NCBI RefSeq assembly: GCF_021030645.1
Contig: NZ_JACGCJ010000006.1
Span: forward strand, 1 to 64,000
Reading direction: 5' to 3'
Source of the DNA: Agrilactobacillus fermenti
GTDB taxonomy: Bacteria; Bacillota; Bacilli; Lactobacillales; Lactobacillaceae
DNA: 64,000 bases
In this document: piece after piece, positions 62,214 to 64,000 of the stretch
How positions within the stretch are numbered: the first letter of the stretch is position 1
Layout: each line of letters starts with the position of its first letter
The notes under the pieces: generated by a model
Seen by the model: the letters and a program-made list of their open reading frames with translations, nothing else
What the model was told of the DNA's origin: nothing
Database searches by the model: none
Program-made: the position numbers and the translations under genes

Positions 62214-62326
62214 CGTGAGACAAAAAGCGCTCAGCACCCGAGCACTAATAAGAATTGCGAAAAATGGTGGGTTTTCCATTTGAGCCATCAGCGGTTAGGT
62301 GAGGACGTTGCTTTGTGGAACACATT
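62214..62326 (+). repeat. Intergenic hairpin repeat, diverged copy
   Basis: Outer CAAAAAGC/GCTTTGTG (one mismatch), CTAAT/GTTAG and inner AAATGG/CCATTT remain, while the GAATTGC partner has decayed. It lies upstream of ribB, opposite to it. Apart from this, the motifs above and a terminator, the 62053-62461 gap holds nothing I recognise. Confidence 0.8.
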
Positions 62327-62353
62327 TAAAACTTAATTATTCGCAAACAAAAA

Positions 62354-62390
62354 GTGACTGAAAACAAAACGTTAGTTCTATCCCAGTCAC
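62354..62390 (-). terminator. Terminator after the 114-aa protein gene
   Basis: GTGACTG pairs with CAGTCAC around a 23-nt loop, with TTTTTGTTTG following on the minus strand. The loop GAAAACAAAACGTTAGTT is shared with the terminator at 32806. Confidence 0.75.
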
Positions 62391-62461
62391 ACCACTATTT
62401 ATTATTTAACCATGTGCCAAAAAGGTAATGCCCTTTATCTCATTCTCACAAATTATCCGAA

Positions 62462-62806
62462 TCAATGAATTTGGTGTTTGGTTAATGCTTCGTGTACTTG
62501 TGTCTCTAAGTAATGCATCAGCTTTGGTGCATCGCGTCTGAAAGCCGATTGGAAAGAGTTGCATGTGCCTGGTGCTGAAATCGTTGTTTCCACTTCATCC
62601 GTAGCATCATCCGTAATGGTTAATTCTTCATCGGCATAATGTACTCTGACATAGCTACCCTCAAGGCCTTCATCGCAAATCGATTGGGTAAAATTGACTA
62701 CCGCATCTTCGATAACTTGGTTTAGACCAATATCTATACCCTTACGTTGCATTGATCGTAATAACCGAGTTGCGCCCTCATAGGTCGTTGGAATTTGTAC
62801 GTCCAT
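62462..62806 (-). CDS. Uncharacterised 114-aa protein
   Basis: Not recognised. The ATG at 62806 follows AGGAGG by six bases; a longer frame to 62827 includes that site. The product is cytosolic, with a helical N-terminus (ATRLLRSMQRKGIDIGLNQVIEDAVVNF), an acidic beta-like middle (HYADEELTITDDATDEVET) and a helical end rich in His. Monocistronic, ending at the terminator at 62354. Confidence 0.75.
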   Translation of the reverse strand: MDVQIPTTYEGATRLLRSMQRKGIDIGLNQVIEDAVVNFTQSICDEGLEGSYVRVHYADEELTITDDATDEVETTISAPGTCNSFQSAFRRDAPKLMHYLETQVHEALTKHQIH

Positions 62807-62936
62807 AATTAGCCTCCTAAATAGCAAATGTTTTTATACCAATATCGTGCTTGCTTATAGTGTAACCGCTTCAACTAAAAAAAGAAAGAATTTTAACAAA
62901 AAGTTTGCTTAATTTTTAAGTTTTGCTCGATAAATA

Positions 62937-62966
62937 TTGCGCCCATTGACAGCCCTTTCTTATAGT
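62937..62966 (+). promoter_or_regulatory. Promoter of the cupin gene
   Basis: TTGCGC (62937-62942) and TATAGT (62961-62966) are 18 bp apart, about 45 bp before the ATG. Confidence 0.5.
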
Positions 62967-63011
62967 TTTAGATTGGAAGAGCAATAAATAAATAACATTG
63001 GAGTGTTTTTC

Positions 63012-63311
63012 ATGGAAATCATTGACGGACAACAAGGTCCTTTAGTACACGAACATGTTTATAATAAAGGCCATCAACGTATTGGCCATCGCATCTTACC
63101 GAAAGGCCTAGCAAACGATAAGATTACGTTACATCCCGCACCTGCGCACGGTGTCGTGATTCCGGTCAAAGGTAGAATTGAATTTGGGACAGCTGATGGT
63201 CCTAAGGAGCTCTATCCTGGCCGCATCGCTGTTATGGAAAAAGGCGATCCTCATTATATGAAAGCAATCGAAGATAGTGAAGTTTTCGTCGTATTGGACC
63301 TAGAAAAATAA
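63012..63311 (+). CDS. Small cupin-domain protein
   Basis: The 99-aa product forms a single cupin barrel: PAPAHGVVIPVKGRIEFGTADG (first motif), ELYPGRIAVMEKGDPHYMKAIEDSEVFVVLDL (second motif, His in DPHYM). The metal-ligand set is incomplete compared with a standard H-x-H motif. ATTGGAG lies eight bases before the ATG at 63012; a GTG at 63003 is less likely. Function unknown. Confidence 0.8.
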   Translation: MEIIDGQQGPLVHEHVYNKGHQRIGHRILPKGLANDKITLHPAPAHGVVIPVKGRIEFGTADGPKELYPGRIAVMEKGDPHYMKAIEDSEVFVVLDLEK

Positions 63312-63328
63312 ACGGTCAGTACCAAATA

Positions 63329-63373
63329 AAAGCCACCAAAGTTAGACTGAAAGAATCTAATTTTGGTGGCTTT
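63329..63373. terminator. Bidirectional terminator
   Basis: AAAGCCACCAAA pairs with TTTGGTGGCTTT, with an inner TTAGA/TCTAA stem. It separates the convergent cupin and transporter genes. Confidence 0.9.
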
Positions 63374-63432
63374 ATTTTCAAATTTTATACCTTAGAGTCC
63401 AAAACAGATAACGTTTTGTTTCCAATTACTGT

Positions 63433-64000
63433 CTAATTCGTAGACGGATCTGTTGCTAATTCAGTTGCCGCCGATTCGTCTGCCGTAACCAACGTATGCT
63501 GCCGCCACCAACTTGATAAAATCGATCCGGAAATATTATGCCAAATCGAAAAGATCGTTGATGGGATTGCTGCAGCTGGCAAAAAATACTTCATCGCTAA
63601 GGTGGCGCCTAAGCTTGAATCCTGCATACCGACTTCAAAAGTAATCGCTTTTTGCTGTGGCTGTTTCAAGCGGATCAACTTGCTGAACAAGAAGCCCAAA
63701 CCATAGCCGCTTAAATTATGTAACATAACGACTGGGATAACTAAGGCTGTTTGCGCAGAGAAAAGTTCATTATGGTTCGCCGCAAAAACAGCACCGATGA
63801 TGGCTAAAATAGCTAGTTGTGAAACCAGGGGTAGGACTTGCGTTACCTTTTCAACCTGTTTGGCAAATAAAGTATGAACCACGACACCCAAAATAATTGG
63901 GATCACTACAATTTTAAGTGTGCTTAAAAATAATTGGGTCGTTGGAATAGCGACATACTTGCCCGCATAGATCTTCAGCAGTAGTGGTAACATGACAGGC
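63433..64000 (-). CDS. Bile acid:sodium symporter (BASS) family transporter, C-terminal part
   Basis: The frame is open to the window end, so the N-terminus is missing; at least 189 codons are seen. TTQLFLSTLKIVVIPIILGVVVHTLF, VMLHNLSGYGLGFLFSKL, and ITFEVGMQDSSLGATLAMKYF match the second half of SBF/BASS proteins, including the EVGMQ(D/N)S Na+-site block. Family members carry bile acids, pantothenate or oxo-acids with sodium. The apparent ATG at 63993 is internal. Confidence 0.9.
   Translation of the reverse strand, partial: PVMLPLLLKIYAGKYVAIPTTQLFLSTLKIVVIPIILGVVVHTLFAKQVEKVTQVLPLVSQLAILAIIGAVFAANHNELFSAQTALVIPVVMLHNLSGYGLGFLFSKLIRLKQPQQKAITFEVGMQDSSLGATLAMKYFLPAAAIPSTIFSIWHNISGSILSSWWRQHTLVTADESAATELATDPSTN

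Noticed and set aside
62053-62220. FMN riboswitch before ribB
   Set aside because: None of the conserved RFN-element sequences is present.
63993-64000. ATG at 63993 as a true start of the BASS transporter
   Set aside because: The frame continues open to the window end and the protein would lack the first half of the family.

Overview
The window looks like chromosomal DNA of a lactic acid bacterium (Lactobacillaceae). Supporting signs are moderate-to-low G+C, Gram-positive AGGAGG ribosome binding sites, frequent TTG/GTG starts, FabK/FabT-type fatty acid synthesis, and a narGHJI + nreABC + molybdenum-cofactor island like the one known in Lactiplantibacillus plantarum and a few relatives. I do not assign a species.

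Layout. (1) 1-950: the 5' part of a group II intron with the start of its reverse transcriptase. It sits just downstream of a terminator hairpin, behind a short leader-peptide/attenuator unit. (2) 957-3004: aroE and an MFS transporter. (3) 3199-10058, minus strand: moaE-moaD-moaA-narK, a FecCD-type ABC importer (permease, ATPase, binding protein) and an unknown 332-aa protein. (4) 10333-16238: an apparently unrelated block with an MFS remnant, a MarR repressor with a divergent MFS pump, a DMT transporter and an ABC exporter whose permease is frameshifted. (5) 16410-22905, minus: narGHJI. (6) 23039-30144, plus: moeB-moaB-moeA-mobB, tandem 120-bp repeats, moaC-mobA, a small unknown gene, then nreA-nreB-nreC. 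Together 3, 5 and 6 encode a complete respiratory nitrate reductase system: enzyme, chaperone, transporter, full bis-MGD cofactor pathway and an NreABC oxygen/nitrate sensor. Three promoters (moaE, narG, moeB) carry a TTAGGG-type box at identical spacing from the -10 element, which ties these operons into one regulon.

(7) 30139-41164: mixed genes, including an alpha/beta hydrolase, a multi-pass GT-C-like membrane protein, argG-argH with an ArgR-like operator, an SDR, a structured intergenic region with a 61-nt tRNA-like sequence, a secreted protein, an NAD(P)-binding protein, an ABC pair and a DJ-1/PfpI protein. (8) 41281-56371, minus: a complete FAS II/acetyl-CoA carboxylase operon (fabZ-fabT-fabH-acpP-fabK-fabD-fabG-fabF-accB-fabZ-accC-accD-accA) that runs with only a 17-bp gap into E3-E1alpha-E1beta-E2 of a 2-oxo-acid dehydrogenase. 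(9) 56462-64000: a HemD-like protein, a MarR/MFS pair, small conserved proteins (YdeI-like, ACT + DUF711), a stand-alone ribB, an unknown protein, a cupin and the C-terminal part of a BASS-family transporter.

Scattered through the window is a family of about 108-bp intergenic repeats. They fold into one long hairpin and show compensatory base changes between copies. Some lie inside operons (mobB/moaC and fabF/fabG) as 120-bp-period tandem pairs.
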